In this document: positions 17,550-28,774 of the stretch, one piece after another
Layout of the letters: the number at the start of each line of letters is the position of its first letter
How positions within the stretch are numbered: the stretch's first letter is position 1
Assembly: GCA_016712665.1 (NCBI GenBank)
Contig: JADJQP010000009.1
Location: 23,959 to 87,958 of the forward strand
Reading direction: 5' to 3'
DNA: 64,000 nt
Origin: Bacteroidota bacterium
Lineage (GTDB): Bacteria > Bacteroidota > Bacteroidia > Chitinophagales > Chitinophagaceae
Made by a program: the position numbers and the translations under genes
The notes under the pieces: model-generated
What the model saw: the letters and a program-made list of their open reading frames with translations, nothing else
Databases searched by the model: none
What the model was told of the DNA's origin: nothing

Positions 17550-20500
17550 ATGCCGCAGTTTTACACTCACATGTTCATACCCAATATTCCCTGCTAGATG
17601 GGGCTGCCAACATCAAAAGTTTGGCAAAAAAGCCAAAGCAGATGGGATGCCCGCATTGGCCATTACCGACCATGGCAACATGTTTGGTGCATTTGAGTTT
17701 TACCAAGCAGTTACCAAAGAAGGCCTTAAACCCATTATCGGTTGTGAGTTTTATATGGTTGCCGATAGGCACATAAAATCATTTAGTGGCGGACAAAAAG
17801 ACCGCAGGTTTCACCAATTGTTACTCGCCCAAAACCAGCAAGGCTATCAAAATTTGAGCAAACTGTGTTCCTTGGGTTATTTGGAAGGATATTACAGTAA
17901 ATTTCCGCGAATAGATAAAGAATTGTTGAAGAAATACAAAGAAGGATTAATTGCTACTTCTTGCTGTATTGGTGCAGAAATTCCTCAAGCAATTATTTGG
18001 AAAGGTGCTGCGGCAGCTGAAGAATTGCTCAAAGAATGGCATGGTTTATTTGGTGATAATTTTTATATAGAATTGCAAAGGCACAATATCGAAAATATCG
18101 ATGGAACTGGAATAAGCCAAGAGGATGTAAACCAAACCCTGATTGGATTTGCACGCAAGTACAACATTCCAATTATTGCTACCAACGATTCACATTATAC
18201 CGATAAAAAGGATGCCAATGCACATGATATTTTGTTGTGCATCAATACAGGTGAATTTCAAAGTACCCCAAAAGCCACCAACGAAGAAAGTGGACGTGGA
18301 TTCCGATTTGGATTTCCAAATGATGAATTTTTCTTTAAAACCACTGAGGAAATGTCTGCGCTTTTTGCAGATATTCCTGAAGCTTTAGACAATACCAACA
18401 AACTCATTGATACCATTCAAACTCCAGAGTTGAGCAGAGACATTATTCTGCCCAATTATGCACTGCCACAGGGGTTCTCTGATCAGAATGAATATTTACG
18501 GCATTTGTCCTATGAGGGCTGTAAAAAACGCTACGGAGGTGCTATACCAACCGATGTGGGTGAAAGGCTTGAATTTGAGTTGCAAACCATCCTCAATAGT
18601 GGATATGCGGGTTACTTTTTAATTGTGCAGGATTTTACCACAGCTTCCAGAGATATGGGCGTGTGGGTGGGTCCAGGAAGGGGATCCGCGGCGGGCAGTT
18701 TAATTGCATATTCTTTGGGAATTACCAATGTAGACCCCGTTAAATACGATTTGCTTTTTGAGAGGTTTCTCAATCCAGAAAGGGTGAGCATGCCCGATAT
18801 TGATATTGACTTTGATGATCAAGGTCGGGATAAGGTTATTGATTATGTAGCCAAAAAATACGGCGAACGCAGAATTGCCCAAATCGTTACCTACGGCACC
18901 ATGGCGGCCAAAAGCTCTATCCGTGATGTGGGCAGGGTACTTCAATACCCGCTGTCTTCAACCGATAGAATGGCCAAACTTATTCCTGGAAGTTTTGGGC
19001 TGGATGTGCTGTTGCACAAAAATCCCGATGAATTGGCGAAAGATGATACAAACAACCTTAAGCCAGAAGAAATAGAAAACATTAGGGAACTGCAAAATAT
19101 ATACAACAGCAAAGGACCCTGCAGCCCAAGTGCTTAAAGATGCCGAAAAATTAGAGGGCAGTGTAAGAAGTACAGGTGTTCATGCTTGTGGAATTATCAT
19201 CGCACCAGAGGATATCGACAATTTGGTGCCTGTAAGTAAAAGCAAAGACTCTGCTTACATGCAAGTGCAATATGATGTAAATCAAATTGAAAAAGCGGGC
19301 TTGCTTAAAATGGACTTTTTGGGTTTGAGTACCCTAACCATCATGAAAGATGCCATTCGGTTGATTGAAGAAACCACAGGAACTGTAATTGATGTGACCA
19401 AATACCCTTAGATGATGTAAAAACTTATGAATTTTTTCAACGTGGAGAAACCAATGGTATTTTCCAATTTGAAAGTCCAGGAATGCAAAAATATTTGCGC
19501 GATTTACAGCCCACACAATTTGGTGATTTAATTGCGATGAATGCCTTATTCCGCCCAGGACCACTGAAATATATTCCCGATTTTATTGATAGAAAACATG
19601 GCAGAAAACCTGTGGTTTACGACTTGGCAGAATGCGAGGAATATTTAAAAGAAACTTACGGTATTACTGTTTATCAAGAACAGGTAATGTTGTTGAGTCA
19701 AAAATTGGCAGGATTTTCTAAAGGAAAAGCAGACGTATTGCGAAAAGCAATGGGTAAAAAGAACAAGCAAATGATTGATGAATTGAAAGCGGAATTCATC
19801 TCCGGTGCGCTTGAACGCGGTCATGCCATTGCGCCTTTGGAAAAAATCTATAGCGACTGGGAAGAATTTGCACAATATGCGTTCAACAAATCCCATTCTA
19901 CTTGTTATGCTGTAATTGCAGTTCAAACAGCCTATTTAAAAGCAAATTACCCTGCACAGTTTATGGCGGCTGTGTTAAAAAGCAATATGGGTGATATTAA
20001 AAAATCACCTTTACATGGAAGAATGCAGGCGCATGGACACCAAAGTATTGGGTCCAGATGTAAATGAAAGTAGAAGTGCATTTACGGTTACACCCAGAAA
20101 CGAAATCAGGTTTGGATTGAATGCGGTAAAGGGTGTTGGAGAAAATGCAGTAGAAGAAATTCTCGCAGAAAGGGATAAAAACGGTCCATTTAAAAGCATT
20201 TTTGACCTTACAGCAAGGGTGAATTTAAGGGCAGTAAACAAAAAAAATCTGGAATCCATGGCAAGGGCTGGGGCTTTCGACTTTGATGAAAGGTACCACC
20301 GTGCACAATACTTTAGCATAGAAGAGGATAAAAATGGAATTGATTTGGCCATACGCCATGGTCAAAAAGTGCAAGCTGATAAAATTAGCGGGCAAACATC
20401 CATGTTTGGACACCAAAGTTCTGATGGAAACTCCAACTCAGAATCGGAGCCCTCTTTGCCCCAAGTAGAACGCATGACCCTGCTCGATGAATTGCGAGCT

Positions 20501-21151
20501 GAGGAAGAAATGGTGGGTGTATTTCTTAGCAAACACCCCTTGGATACCTATCGTTTTGAATATGAAATGATCTCCAGCCACCCATTAAAAGACTTGGCAG
20601 AATTGCAAAACCTCAAGGAAAATCATGCATTTCAGGTAATGGGAATCATTACTTCGGTAAATGAAAGATTAAGTCAAAAAGGTGAGCCATTTGGGCGTTT
20701 CACCATGCTGGATTACTCTGGATCCTTTGAATTTGCAATGTTTGGAAAAGAATATTTGGAATACAAATCCATGCTTACCAAAGATTATATTTTGGTGATA
20801 AAAGGCAAATTTGAATACAACCAGCGCAATGATAGAACCTATTGCAGGTTCCAACAATTGTCTTTGGCTTCAGATATTAAATCGGATACATTGGTAAAAA
20901 GTTTACAGGTAGATTTAAGCATGACAGATATTGAACAAGGTGCTGATTTAATTTTAACCAATATTTTAAATCAATATCCAGGAAAATGTGTGGTATGGGT
21001 AAACCTGATAGATTCTGTTGAAAAAATGGATGTAAAAATGGTTACCCGAAATGGACTTGAATTTGGCCAAGAAGTGCTGCAAATGTTGGATGAATTAAAT
21101 ATTAAATACACCCCCAGATTGGACGACAAATGGAAGGTTTTACTCAATTAA
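17550..21151 (+). CDS. dnaE: DNA polymerase III alpha subunit (about six single-base indels)
   Basis: The replicative polymerase, about 1,200 codons. The start ATG at 17550 gives MPQF, then the PHP domain begins HSHVHTQYSLLDGAANIKSL and ALAITDHGNMFGAFEFYQ. Polymerase motifs follow: VWVGPGRGSAAGSLIAYSLGI and MPDIDIDFDD (catalytic aspartates), SVRSTGVHACGI, the tau-binding and OB regions (FQVMGIITSVNERLSQ). The frame breaks near 17559-17563, at A6 17626-17631, CCC 19117-19119, AAA 19400-19402, A6 19999-20004 and TTT 20010-20012. Correcting each run by one base restores family sequence (for example IKKITFYMEECRRMDTKVLGPDVN). dnaE is essential, so these are almost surely sequencing errors. Confidence 0.95.
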
Positions 21152-21153
21152 AA

Positions 21154-22023
21154 ATGTTTGTTTCAGGATTTACAATAGCACGAAATGTAGTTAGGCAGAT
21201 TATCCTATCAAGAAGCCATTTATTCGTTTTGCCTTTGTGCGACGAATTTATTGTTGCCGTAGGGGCCAGCGATGATGCAACATTGACTTATATTCAAAGT
21301 TTTGATGACCCAAAAATTAAAATTATTGAAACCGTTTGGAATGATGAATTAAGGGTGGGTGGTAAAGTATTGGCCGACGAAACCAACAAAGCCAAAGCAG
21401 CAGTAAACCCAAAAGCTGATTGGTTATTTTATATTCAGGCTGATGAATGTTTGCACGAAAAATATATTGAAAAATTGCGCAAATCATGTTTGAAAACCTC
21501 AGTAACAAGTATTGATGGTTTGCTATTTGACTATACCCATTTCTACGGCAGTTATGATTATATAGGCGATTCTAGAGAGTGGTACCGGCATGAAATTAGA
21601 ATTATCCGCAACAATCCCGATATTTATAGTTACAGAGATGCGCAAGGATTTAGAAAAGGCAATGATCTTAAATTAAATGTAAAAAAAACAGGTGCATCCA
21701 TTTACCATTATGGTTGGGTAAAACACCCTAAAGAACAACAAATTAAACAAAAGCAATTTCACCGGCTTTGGCATGATGATAATAAATTGCAAAACATGTT
21801 GCAAAGTGCAGATGAATTCGACTATGGCCATATAGATTCACTTGCAGCCTTTGAGGGCAGCCATCCAGAAGTGATGCAAAATAGAATTAAAAACCAAAAT
21901 TGGGTATTTGACCATGATATTTCCAAGAAAAACTTCAATCTAAAAACCAAATTATTGCATTGGATAGAGAAAAATTTGGGATGGCGAATTGGTGAATATA
22001 AAAATTATAAAATTGTGCGATAA
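21154..22023 (+). CDS. Family 2 glycosyltransferase (locally scrambled by compensating indels)
   Basis: A glycosyltransferase of about 290 residues starting MFVSGFTIARNVV two bases after the dnaE stop. The body shows LCDEFIVAVGASDDAT, LFYIQADECLHEKYIEKL (a DxD-like acidic site region), YIGDSREWYRHEIRIIRN and IYHYGWVKHPKEQ, typical of Bacteroidota GT2 enzymes that take sugar nucleotides. Residues about 14-28 read RQIILSRSHLFV, which does not fit the family. Adding single bases at AGG(G)CAG, TCAA(A)G and TCG(G)TT gives RADYPIKEAIYSVLP, which does. Three single-base losses thus cancel and hide in an open frame. Acceptor unknown; probably envelope polysaccharide or lipid. Confidence 0.85.
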   Translation: MFVSGFTIARNVVRQIILSRSHLFVLPLCDEFIVAVGASDDATLTYIQSFDDPKIKIIETVWNDELRVGGKVLADETNKAKAAVNPKADWLFYIQADECLHEKYIEKLRKSCLKTSVTSIDGLLFDYTHFYGSYDYIGDSREWYRHEIRIIRNNPDIYSYRDAQGFRKGNDLKLNVKKTGASIYHYGWVKHPKEQQIKQKQFHRLWHDDNKLQNMLQSADEFDYGHIDSLAAFEGSHPEVMQNRIKNQNWVFDHDISKKNFNLKTKLLHWIEKNLGWRIGEYKNYKIVR

Positions 22024-22110
22024 TATCACTTAGATCAGCCAAAGCCGAATACACAACCCTTTTAGAATTAAATAAAACAACAAGCAGCACAAAACCATTA
22101 AATTGCAACG

Positions 22111-23334
22111 TTGAACAAAGAGGTAGACATATTGGTAATTGGTGGTGGTGCTGCTGGATTCTTCTCAGCCATTCATGCAAAAGCAACAAAACCCAAAGCC
22201 AGTGTAGTGATTTTAGAAAAAAGCAACAAATTGCTCTCTAAAGTTTTGGTAAGCGGTGGCGGTCGTTGCAACGTTAGTCACAACCAACCTGACCTTACAG
22301 AATTGTTAAAGGCATATCCTAGAGGCAAGTCTCTTTTAAAATGGGTTTTGCGAAAATGGGGAGTGGTCAATACTGTGCGGTGGTTTGAATCGCATCATGT
22401 TTCCCTCAAAACTGAGGAAGATGGACGTATGTTTCCCAGCACCAACGATTCATCAACAATTGCCAATGCCCTTTTGGATGCAGCGCAAAACTTGGGAATA
22501 GAAATTATTACTGGTAATGGATTGGAATCCTTACGGCCTCATGAAAATGAATTTATGGTTCAAACCAAAGAATTTGAATTTGCTGCGAAATCTGTAATTA
22601 TTGCCTGCGGTGGTTTTCCCAAAATAGAACAGTATCATTTCATCAGCAATTTGGGCATACAAATAGAACCCCCGGTTCCTTCGTTATTTACTTTCAATAT
22701 CCCCGACACACAATTGCATGATTTGAAGGGTGTAAGCACCCCCTGGGGCCGTGTGAAAGTTTCTGGACTTGATGGTTGGTTTGAAGGGCCCATACTGATT
22801 ACCCATTGGGGCCTTTCTGGACCTGCAATATTAAAAGCTTCTGCATTTCTAGCCCGAGAATTGCACAGTGCCGCATATAAATACACTGTGTTAACTGACT
22901 GGACGGGCATGGGAGAAGAAGCCGCAAGAGAGCACTACATTTCTTATTTGTTAATGCATTCGGCACGTCAAATTTCCAATGCAAATCCATTTGAATTTCC
23001 CAGAAAATTATGGGAATTTCTATTGGACAGGGCTGAAATAAAACCCGATAAATTGTGTAGGGATTTGTCGAAATCTGAAAAAAACAAACTGCTCGAAGTT
23101 TGCGTGAGAAGTGAATATAAAGCGAATGGCAAAACCACATTTAAAGAAGAATTTGTAACAGCAGGTGGAGTTGCACTTTCCGAAATCGATGCCAATACCA
23201 TGCAATCCAAAAAAATACCAAATCTGTATTTTGCAGGAGAAATAATTGATATGGATGGTATTACTGGAGGATACAATTTTCAAGCAGCCTGGGCTACAGG
23301 ATACATTGCAGGAAGCAGCTCAGTGAAAAGATAA
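22111..23334 (+). CDS. BaiN/RdsA-family NAD(P)/FAD-dependent oxidoreductase (HI0933-like)
   Basis: A 407-residue flavoprotein of the HI0933 family. The FAD-binding dinucleotide loop GGGAAG is at residues 11-16, followed by VVILEKSNKLLSKVLVSGGGRCNVSH, the family's defining second glycine motif, and by SVIIACGGFPK, TGGVALSEIDANTM and NLYFAGEIIDMDGITGGYNFQAAWATGY near the C-terminus. Length is normal and the frame intact. The start is a TTG at 22111. The reaction of most members is unproven; some reduce steroids or related substrates in gut bacteria. It lies alone between the glycosyltransferase and a methyltransferase. Confidence 0.92.
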   Translation: MNKEVDILVIGGGAAGFFSAIHAKATKPKASVVILEKSNKLLSKVLVSGGGRCNVSHNQPDLTELLKAYPRGKSLLKWVLRKWGVVNTVRWFESHHVSLKTEEDGRMFPSTNDSSTIANALLDAAQNLGIEIITGNGLESLRPHENEFMVQTKEFEFAAKSVIIACGGFPKIEQYHFISNLGIQIEPPVPSLFTFNIPDTQLHDLKGVSTPWGRVKVSGLDGWFEGPILITHWGLSGPAILKASAFLARELHSAAYKYTVLTDWTGMGEEAAREHYISYLLMHSARQISNANPFEFPRKLWEFLLDRAEIKPDKLCRDLSKSEKNKLLEVCVRSEYKANGKTTFKEEFVTAGGVALSEIDANTMQSKKIPNLYFAGEIIDMDGITGGYNFQAAWATGYIAGSSSVKR

Positions 23335-23392
23335 ATGGGGAATGAATTGCTGAAAAAACAGAAAGTCATTCTTTTTTAAAACCCAATAAAAC

Positions 23393-23400
23393 TAAATTTG
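23393..23400 (+). promoter_or_regulatory. -7 promoter box abutting the methyltransferase start
   Basis: TAAATTTG matches the TAnnTTTG consensus and lies six bases before the ATG at 23407. It also argues for that ATG over the upstream in-frame TTG at 23398, which would lie inside the promoter box. Confidence 0.5.
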
Positions 23401-23406
23401 CAGTTC

Positions 23407-24135
23407 ATGCGATACAGGCAGGTACTCTATTCAAACTATCACAGCACCCAAAGTGGACGAGCATCCAACGTTGATGCAGCAGCACTTTTGATCGCGAGAA
23501 AAGGCAATTTTAAGGGAAATCCGCCATTATTGACAACACCAATCCCCCAAGCGGCCATATTCGATATGGGCTGTGGCAGCGGCAGTTTGCTCAAAGCCTT
23601 ACAAGAGTCTGGCTTTCAAAACGCAACTGGTATGGATATCAGTCCAGAACAAGTGGCAATTGCCAAGCAAATGGGCGTTGAAAATGTGGTTGAAGGCGAT
23701 GCGCTATTGCATGTTGCCCATTCAGAAAATAGCTTTGACCTGTTGCTGGGCATGGACATCATTGAACATTTCACAAAAGATGAGTTGGTGGATTTGTTGC
23801 AAAACATCCGCAAAAGCCTAAAACCAGGTGGTAAGGCAATATTTCGAACTCCCAATTTGGATGCTTTTATTAGCTCTGCATTTGCAAACGGCGATTTCAC
23901 ACATGAAAATTACATGAATGCTTCATCAGCCCAACAAGTATGCTTGGCCTGTGGATTTAAAAATGTAAAAGTGTTGCCAGGAGTAATGAAAATAGAAAAT
24001 CCTGTTAAAGAAATATTGCGCAAATTCGCTGCTACTGTGGTGAATTTCCGATTCAAATTGTACTTATTTGCTACCGCTAGAAGCAGTAAAAACGTACTTT
24101 GGAGTCCAAATATGGTTATTATTGCCCAAAACTAA
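23407..24135 (+). CDS. Class I SAM-dependent methyltransferase
   Basis: A 242-residue methyltransferase starting MRYRQVLYSNYHSTQSGR. Motif I (DMGCGSGSLLKAL, from about residue 53) binds S-adenosylmethionine. Further class I features are GMDISPEQVAIAK, VEGDALLHV, FDLLLGMDIIEHF and a SLKPGGKAIFRTPN motif. The opening resembles methyltransferases that sit in polysaccharide or lipid loci. Substrate cannot be determined. The gene has its own likely promoter and is followed 22 bases later by an SDR gene on the same strand. Confidence 0.85.
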   Translation: MRYRQVLYSNYHSTQSGRASNVDAAALLIARKGNFKGNPPLLTTPIPQAAIFDMGCGSGSLLKALQESGFQNATGMDISPEQVAIAKQMGVENVVEGDALLHVAHSENSFDLLLGMDIIEHFTKDELVDLLQNIRKSLKPGGKAIFRTPNLDAFISSAFANGDFTHENYMNASSAQQVCLACGFKNVKVLPGVMKIENPVKEILRKFAATVVNFRFKLYLFATARSSKNVLWSPNMVIIAQN

Positions 24136-24157
24136 ACAACCAAATATTCTAACTTAA

Positions 24158-24922
24158 ATGAACCCAATTGTACTAATTACAGGCACCAGCAGCGGCATAG
24201 GCGAGGCTTGTGCACGCATGTTTGCACAAAATGGATACGACATTATTTTAAATGCCAGAAGAATAGAACGACTTCAAAATTTAAAAGACCAATTAGAAAA
24301 AGATTATAAAATCAATTGTTTGCTTTTGCCTTTTGATGTTCGCAAAAAAGAAGAAGTGAATGCATCCATTTCAGCAATACCTTATGATTGGCAAAACATT
24401 TCTGTTTTGGTGAATAATGCCGGATTGGCCGCAGGTCTTTCTCGTTTTTACGAGGGAGATTCTGATGATTGGGATACCATGATAGATACCAATGTAAAAG
24501 GCTTGCTTTATGTTACACGGGCGGTTGTGCCACTCATGATTTCAAGAAATCACGGGCATATCATCAATATTGGAAGTATAGCTGGCAAGGAAATTTATGA
24601 CAAAGGCAATATCTATTGCTCTACCAAGCATGCAGTAGACGCACTTAATAGGTCCATGCGGTTAGAACTTAGTGAATCTGGAATTCGTGTAACGGCTGTA
24701 AATCCAGGTGCTGTGGAAACGGAATTTTCAATTGTTCGCTTCCATGGCGATACAGAACGGGCCAAACAAGTTTACAAAGGATTTGAGAACTTAATTGCAA
24801 ATGATATTGCTGATGCCGTTTACTGGGCCGCCAGTCGACCTTCGCATGTAAATATTAATGATATTATTATCATGCCAACGGCCCAACCCATGGCCGGTTT
24901 TATTCACAAAAAATTAGACTAA
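24158..24922 (+). CDS. Short-chain dehydrogenase/reductase, YdfG-like
   Basis: A 254-residue classical SDR. The nucleotide-binding motif TGTSSGIG is at residues 9-16, NNAG at 86-89, and the catalytic triad Ser140, Tyr153 and Lys157 falls in INIGSIAG and YCSTKHAV. NPGAVETEFS follows. ARR after the second strand suggests NADP preference. The pattern is closest to YdfG-type enzymes that oxidise 3-hydroxy acids or serine. Its stop overlaps the next start by one base (TAATG), so it is coupled to the SUI1 gene. Confidence 0.93.
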   Translation: MNPIVLITGTSSGIGEACARMFAQNGYDIILNARRIERLQNLKDQLEKDYKINCLLLPFDVRKKEEVNASISAIPYDWQNISVLVNNAGLAAGLSRFYEGDSDDWDTMIDTNVKGLLYVTRAVVPLMISRNHGHIINIGSIAGKEIYDKGNIYCSTKHAVDALNRSMRLELSESGIRVTAVNPGAVETEFSIVRFHGDTERAKQVYKGFENLIANDIADAVYWAASRPSHVNINDIIIMPTAQPMAGFIHKKLD

Positions 24923-25251
24923 TGGCAAAGAACAACAAATCAAGAGACGGCATCGTTTATTCTACCAATCCTGATTATAATTTTAATGGAGAATCTGAAC
25001 AGGAAGAAGATGATGTAGAAGCGAAAGACCAGACTTTATATGTGCGCCGTGAAGTGCGCAATGGCAAGCCAGTTGTGGTCATTAAAGAGTTTAAAGGCAA
25101 ACTTGAAGACTTAAAGAATTTAGAAAAACAGCTCAAAAATCATTGTGGAGTTGGGGGCAGCAATAAAGACGGTGATATTTTAATTCAAGGAGAAAATAAA
25201 GATAAAATCATTTTATTTCTTCAAAAGCTGGGTTATAAAACCAAAGGTTAA
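24922..25251 (+). CDS. SUI1/eIF1-like translation initiation factor (YciH family)
   Basis: A 109-residue protein. The N-terminal 35 residues are acidic and low in complexity (GESEQEEDDVEAKDQ). The SUI1 fold follows: VRREVRNGKPVVVIKEFKG, LKNLEKQLKNHCGVGGSNKDGDILIQGENKDKIILFLQKLGY. The GVGG-x-D-I-x-I-Q-G core is the family signature. Eukaryotic eIF1 monitors start-codon choice; bacterial YciH proteins probably act on initiation complexes but their role is not settled. It is translationally coupled to the SDR gene by a TAATG overlap. Confidence 0.92.
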   Translation: MAKNNKSRDGIVYSTNPDYNFNGESEQEEDDVEAKDQTLYVRREVRNGKPVVVIKEFKGKLEDLKNLEKQLKNHCGVGGSNKDGDILIQGENKDKIILFLQKLGYKTKG

Positions 25252-25319
25252 AAAAATTCAGGACTGGTTCTTGCATAAAAAATGCAGCATAAAACTGCTG
25301 CCCATTTAATTTAATTCAT

Positions 25320-28300
25320 TTAAAACAAGTATCGCGCTTCTGCCCGTCCTACGTGGATAAACCGCACATCACCTGTTTTTCTTCCTTCGTATCCAATAAT
25401 CATTTGAATATTTTTTGAAGCATTAAAACGCAAATCAATTGTTCCTCTATAATTCCTACCGGCACTAAAACCTTGCAACACATCATACGCCAACACCGTG
25501 CCTATATTTCTAAAATAATTTGCCTGCAAAATAGAGGTTTTCAACTCCAAAATTCCACCTTTACCTACTGCCTTGTTCCACTGAATTCCGGCCTCATTTA
25601 AACGGGCTATTTCTCCCAAGAGGTCGTTGTAATCTTGATATTTACCAAACACCCCAATCTAAAGCGGGAACTGGGCTGCCAAGCCAAATATGGCTCTATA
25701 GAATGCAATATATAATCGAAGTTATTGCCAGGTACGAATTCAGAATTGTATTTGCTATTCTTGCGTTCCACCTGTAACCTGGTTTGCCAATTCTGCGAAA
25801 TATTTCCCCTAAAAAACAATTGTTGGCCCAGAGAATTTCGAAAATCAAAACCGTTGGTAAAATACAATTTCGACACCCTTTTTTGTACATTGTATTGCCA
25901 CAAATATTTACCGTTTTGGGATTCAAATTCCAATAAATTTTCGGATAAAGGTATTGTTGGATAAAATCCAAGTGTTCTTTGTAGACTCTACAAATGGCAA
26001 TAGCCGGTTTAACCACTCCCCTGCTGTGGATTTACCAGTATAATTCCAAGTAATTCTATTTTGGATTTTGCCCCATTTTTTTGTTTGGAAATACTGCGGT
26101 AGGTAAAATATATTGCCATTAAATTCCGTACCCTGAGCTGAAATATAATTTCCAGTAGGCACCAATAATCTCACGTATTTGGCCTGATCTTTAAAAGGAG
26201 TTTCTTGAAACTCATTTACCTCTTTGATTCCGTTGGAATTAAAATCAACCCAAACATAATACCCTTGGCCAGCGGGAACTTCAAAATAACTAAATTGGCG
26301 CTGTTGTTCCCTGCCAGAAATGGATTGGTAAAACAGGTTGCCATTAAAAGCCTTTAGCAGTTTTGAGAATTGGTATTCCATCCTTCCAGCAATATGTTTC
26401 TCATCGCGGTACAGGGTTTTGAAAAGGGTATCCAACAATTCCATATTTCTATAGGAAGCCCCCAATTTTATTACATTGCCTTTCTTGTTTCTGCTGCTCA
26501 ATTCTGTGGTAATATTCTGCACACTTACGGCATCTTTAAGCGCAAAACCATCCACGTTTTGGTTCACCCTTTGCAGGGCACCAATATTAAGTGCATGGCG
26601 GTTTCTGGTGCGTGTGAATGTTCCACCGAGTTCTCGCAATCCATAACTAATGGGCAATTTTTCCATCAGCAGGTTTTCAAATTCGCTTTGCTCATTTTTC
26701 GCATATAAACCAAGTTTATTAGATTTCAATTCATAACCCAAATCCAATTGTTTTTTAAGAAATAAATTCGTACTTCCTCCAATATCCCCCTTATTGTAAA
26801 CCAGCGATGGTTCTAAGTAAACCCCTTTAATATGGGTCCTAAAACCCGAACGAAAATTATATGCAGATCTCCCACTCGATTTTAATAAACCACCGCTTGA
26901 ATACACGGCAAATTGGCTCCCTCTGCCAACTTCTAATGCTCCATTTACAAATCCAGAATTGCCAGTATTGCTGCCGTTTTCAGGATTATAAAGGCTCCGA
27001 TTCCACTCCCTTCCAAATTCCACATCGCGATAGCGTTCTACGCTTGTAAAAAAGACCGAAGTTTGTTCCAATTGGCAAGTAGTTTGAAGGTACCATTTCT
27101 GAACACTGTCACGCCCACCTAAACTTCGCCTATCACTTAAACTAAAGTGCGCAGCAATTCCATTATTGTCCTTGTCATTGAGTCCAGAAAACAGATTTTA
27201 TCATTAGAACTCACCGATAAATTGGATTTTATAAGGGTGCCTTTTCTGGGTGTAAAATTCACCCCAGCTTCAGCCATACTCAGCCTATTGGGTGCTTGCA
27301 AAGGTGTAATGGGTTCGTAATCTCCTGCAGGCACACCTGAGATTGAACCTACGTATTTATATACTTTACCATTAGATGTGGTTCCAGTAAGGATATAATG
27401 CCCTTTTCCAGGTCCCAAATAAGTAAAATTCACCTTATAAAAAGTCTTGTGGGTATCAGGGTTGTTCTACAAAGCGATAAAAACACCAGCACCCGTATCC
27501 AATAAAATATAATTGGGCTCATTGACACTAAAATTGCTGATTTTTCTGGCTCCGGGCAAGACTGCCAAATTGGATGCATCGCCAGAAATTTGCAAAATCT
27601 CTCTGGCACTTAAACCACTGCTAGAGTCAAATGCTTGGAGGTCTTGCTGTATGGGTTGATTTCTTGCATCTTGCTCATTAAAGACAGACAAGTGGTAGGT
27701 GGCCTTTTTTCTGTCGATGGAAATATTGCCACCAGAAACGGTTCGGGTATAAAACCTATCGCTATACTGGAACTCAACAATAATGCGGCTAAAAGCATTG
27801 ATAATATGCTTAGAAGTAAAAGTAATTTCTCCGATATTGTAGTCAATTACATAATCACTTTGCAGGCCGCGTTCCATTTTTTTCCCATCCAAATACACCA
27901 CTTCAGTTCCAGAGACAACAATTACAAATTGCTCGCCACGGGTACCAGAAAGGCGGTATGGTCCTTGGAGGCCTTCTACCCCATTAATTTCATTTCTACT
28001 GAACCGGCCGCGCGCCAGCCGCCACATCCCACTTTAAAATACCCGATTTCAAGGTATCATTCCCCACCAATTGCAAGCCCCGATTTTTCTTAGCATATTT
28101 CATAAACCTGGAATTGGAACTGCTGTTGAAGGCATAATCGCCCAAAAGCACCGAAATATGGGGCATTTTGACCCCCATATAAATCCTGTCAAAATCTTGC
28201 AAAGTGGTGGTAGTCCCTTCCGGTTGAAACGGATACTCCTGATCCGTCACAGCGCCTTCAATTTCGATATCCTTTCCCACCTTTCCATACATTCTTAAAT

Positions 28301-28769
28301 TCAAACTGCTGTTCAATACCAAATCTTGTGCATTGCCAAAAGACAATCCCCTAAGCAAAACGCCATCGGTTACAATGGCTCCTCCATCTGTTACACTCTG
28401 ATTCAACTCAACATTCAATTTGGGTATTTCGCCACTGGTATTGTAAAGGGGTTTTTGGTGTTGTTTCTCATTCAAAAACCACTTGGGAATCGGTTGGTAG
28501 AAAACAATTAAAGTATCATATTTTAACGGAGAAGTAATAGAAATGCTATGAAAGCCTGATTTCAATATGAAATCTTTACCCATTTCCAGTTCTTTTTTAT
28601 GGTGAAAAACATGAATACTCAAAAGGGCCACAGGTTGTGAATCCAAAAAAATAGAATCGGTTACTGGAAACACGCGTTTTTCTTGAACCTGAGCATTGCA
28701 ATTTTGACCAATGAAACACAGCACTGGAATCAGGTACTTGAAACATTGGATCAAATTGAATTTTGGCAA
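25320..28769 (-). CDS. Very large Bacteroidota outer-membrane/surface protein, function unknown (frameshifted)
   Basis: One gene of about 1,150 codons in at least five frames. The product starts with a signal peptide (ending QNCNAQ, residue 27). The N-terminal third holds LLRGLSFGNAQDLVLNSSLNLRMYG, IEGAVTDQEYPFQPEG and LQDFDRIYMGVKMPHISVLLGDYAF. That pattern recalls the N-terminal region of SprA-type giant barrel proteins, though this protein is far shorter. A middle beta-sandwich follows (ERGLQSDYVIDYNIGEITFTSK), then aromatic-rich strands that look like an outer-membrane barrel, ending RAEARYLF. Breaks lie near 28010, 27450, 27100, 25930 and 25640. It converges with the SUI1 gene. No function can be assigned. 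Confidence 0.7.
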
Positions 28770-28774
28770 ACTAT

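Noticed and set aside
21200..25000. A polysaccharide biosynthesis cluster
   Set aside because: One glycosyltransferase, a methyltransferase and an SDR lie close together, but they are mixed with a BaiN-type flavoprotein and a SUI1 factor, and have separate promoters. No flippase or polymerase gene is present.
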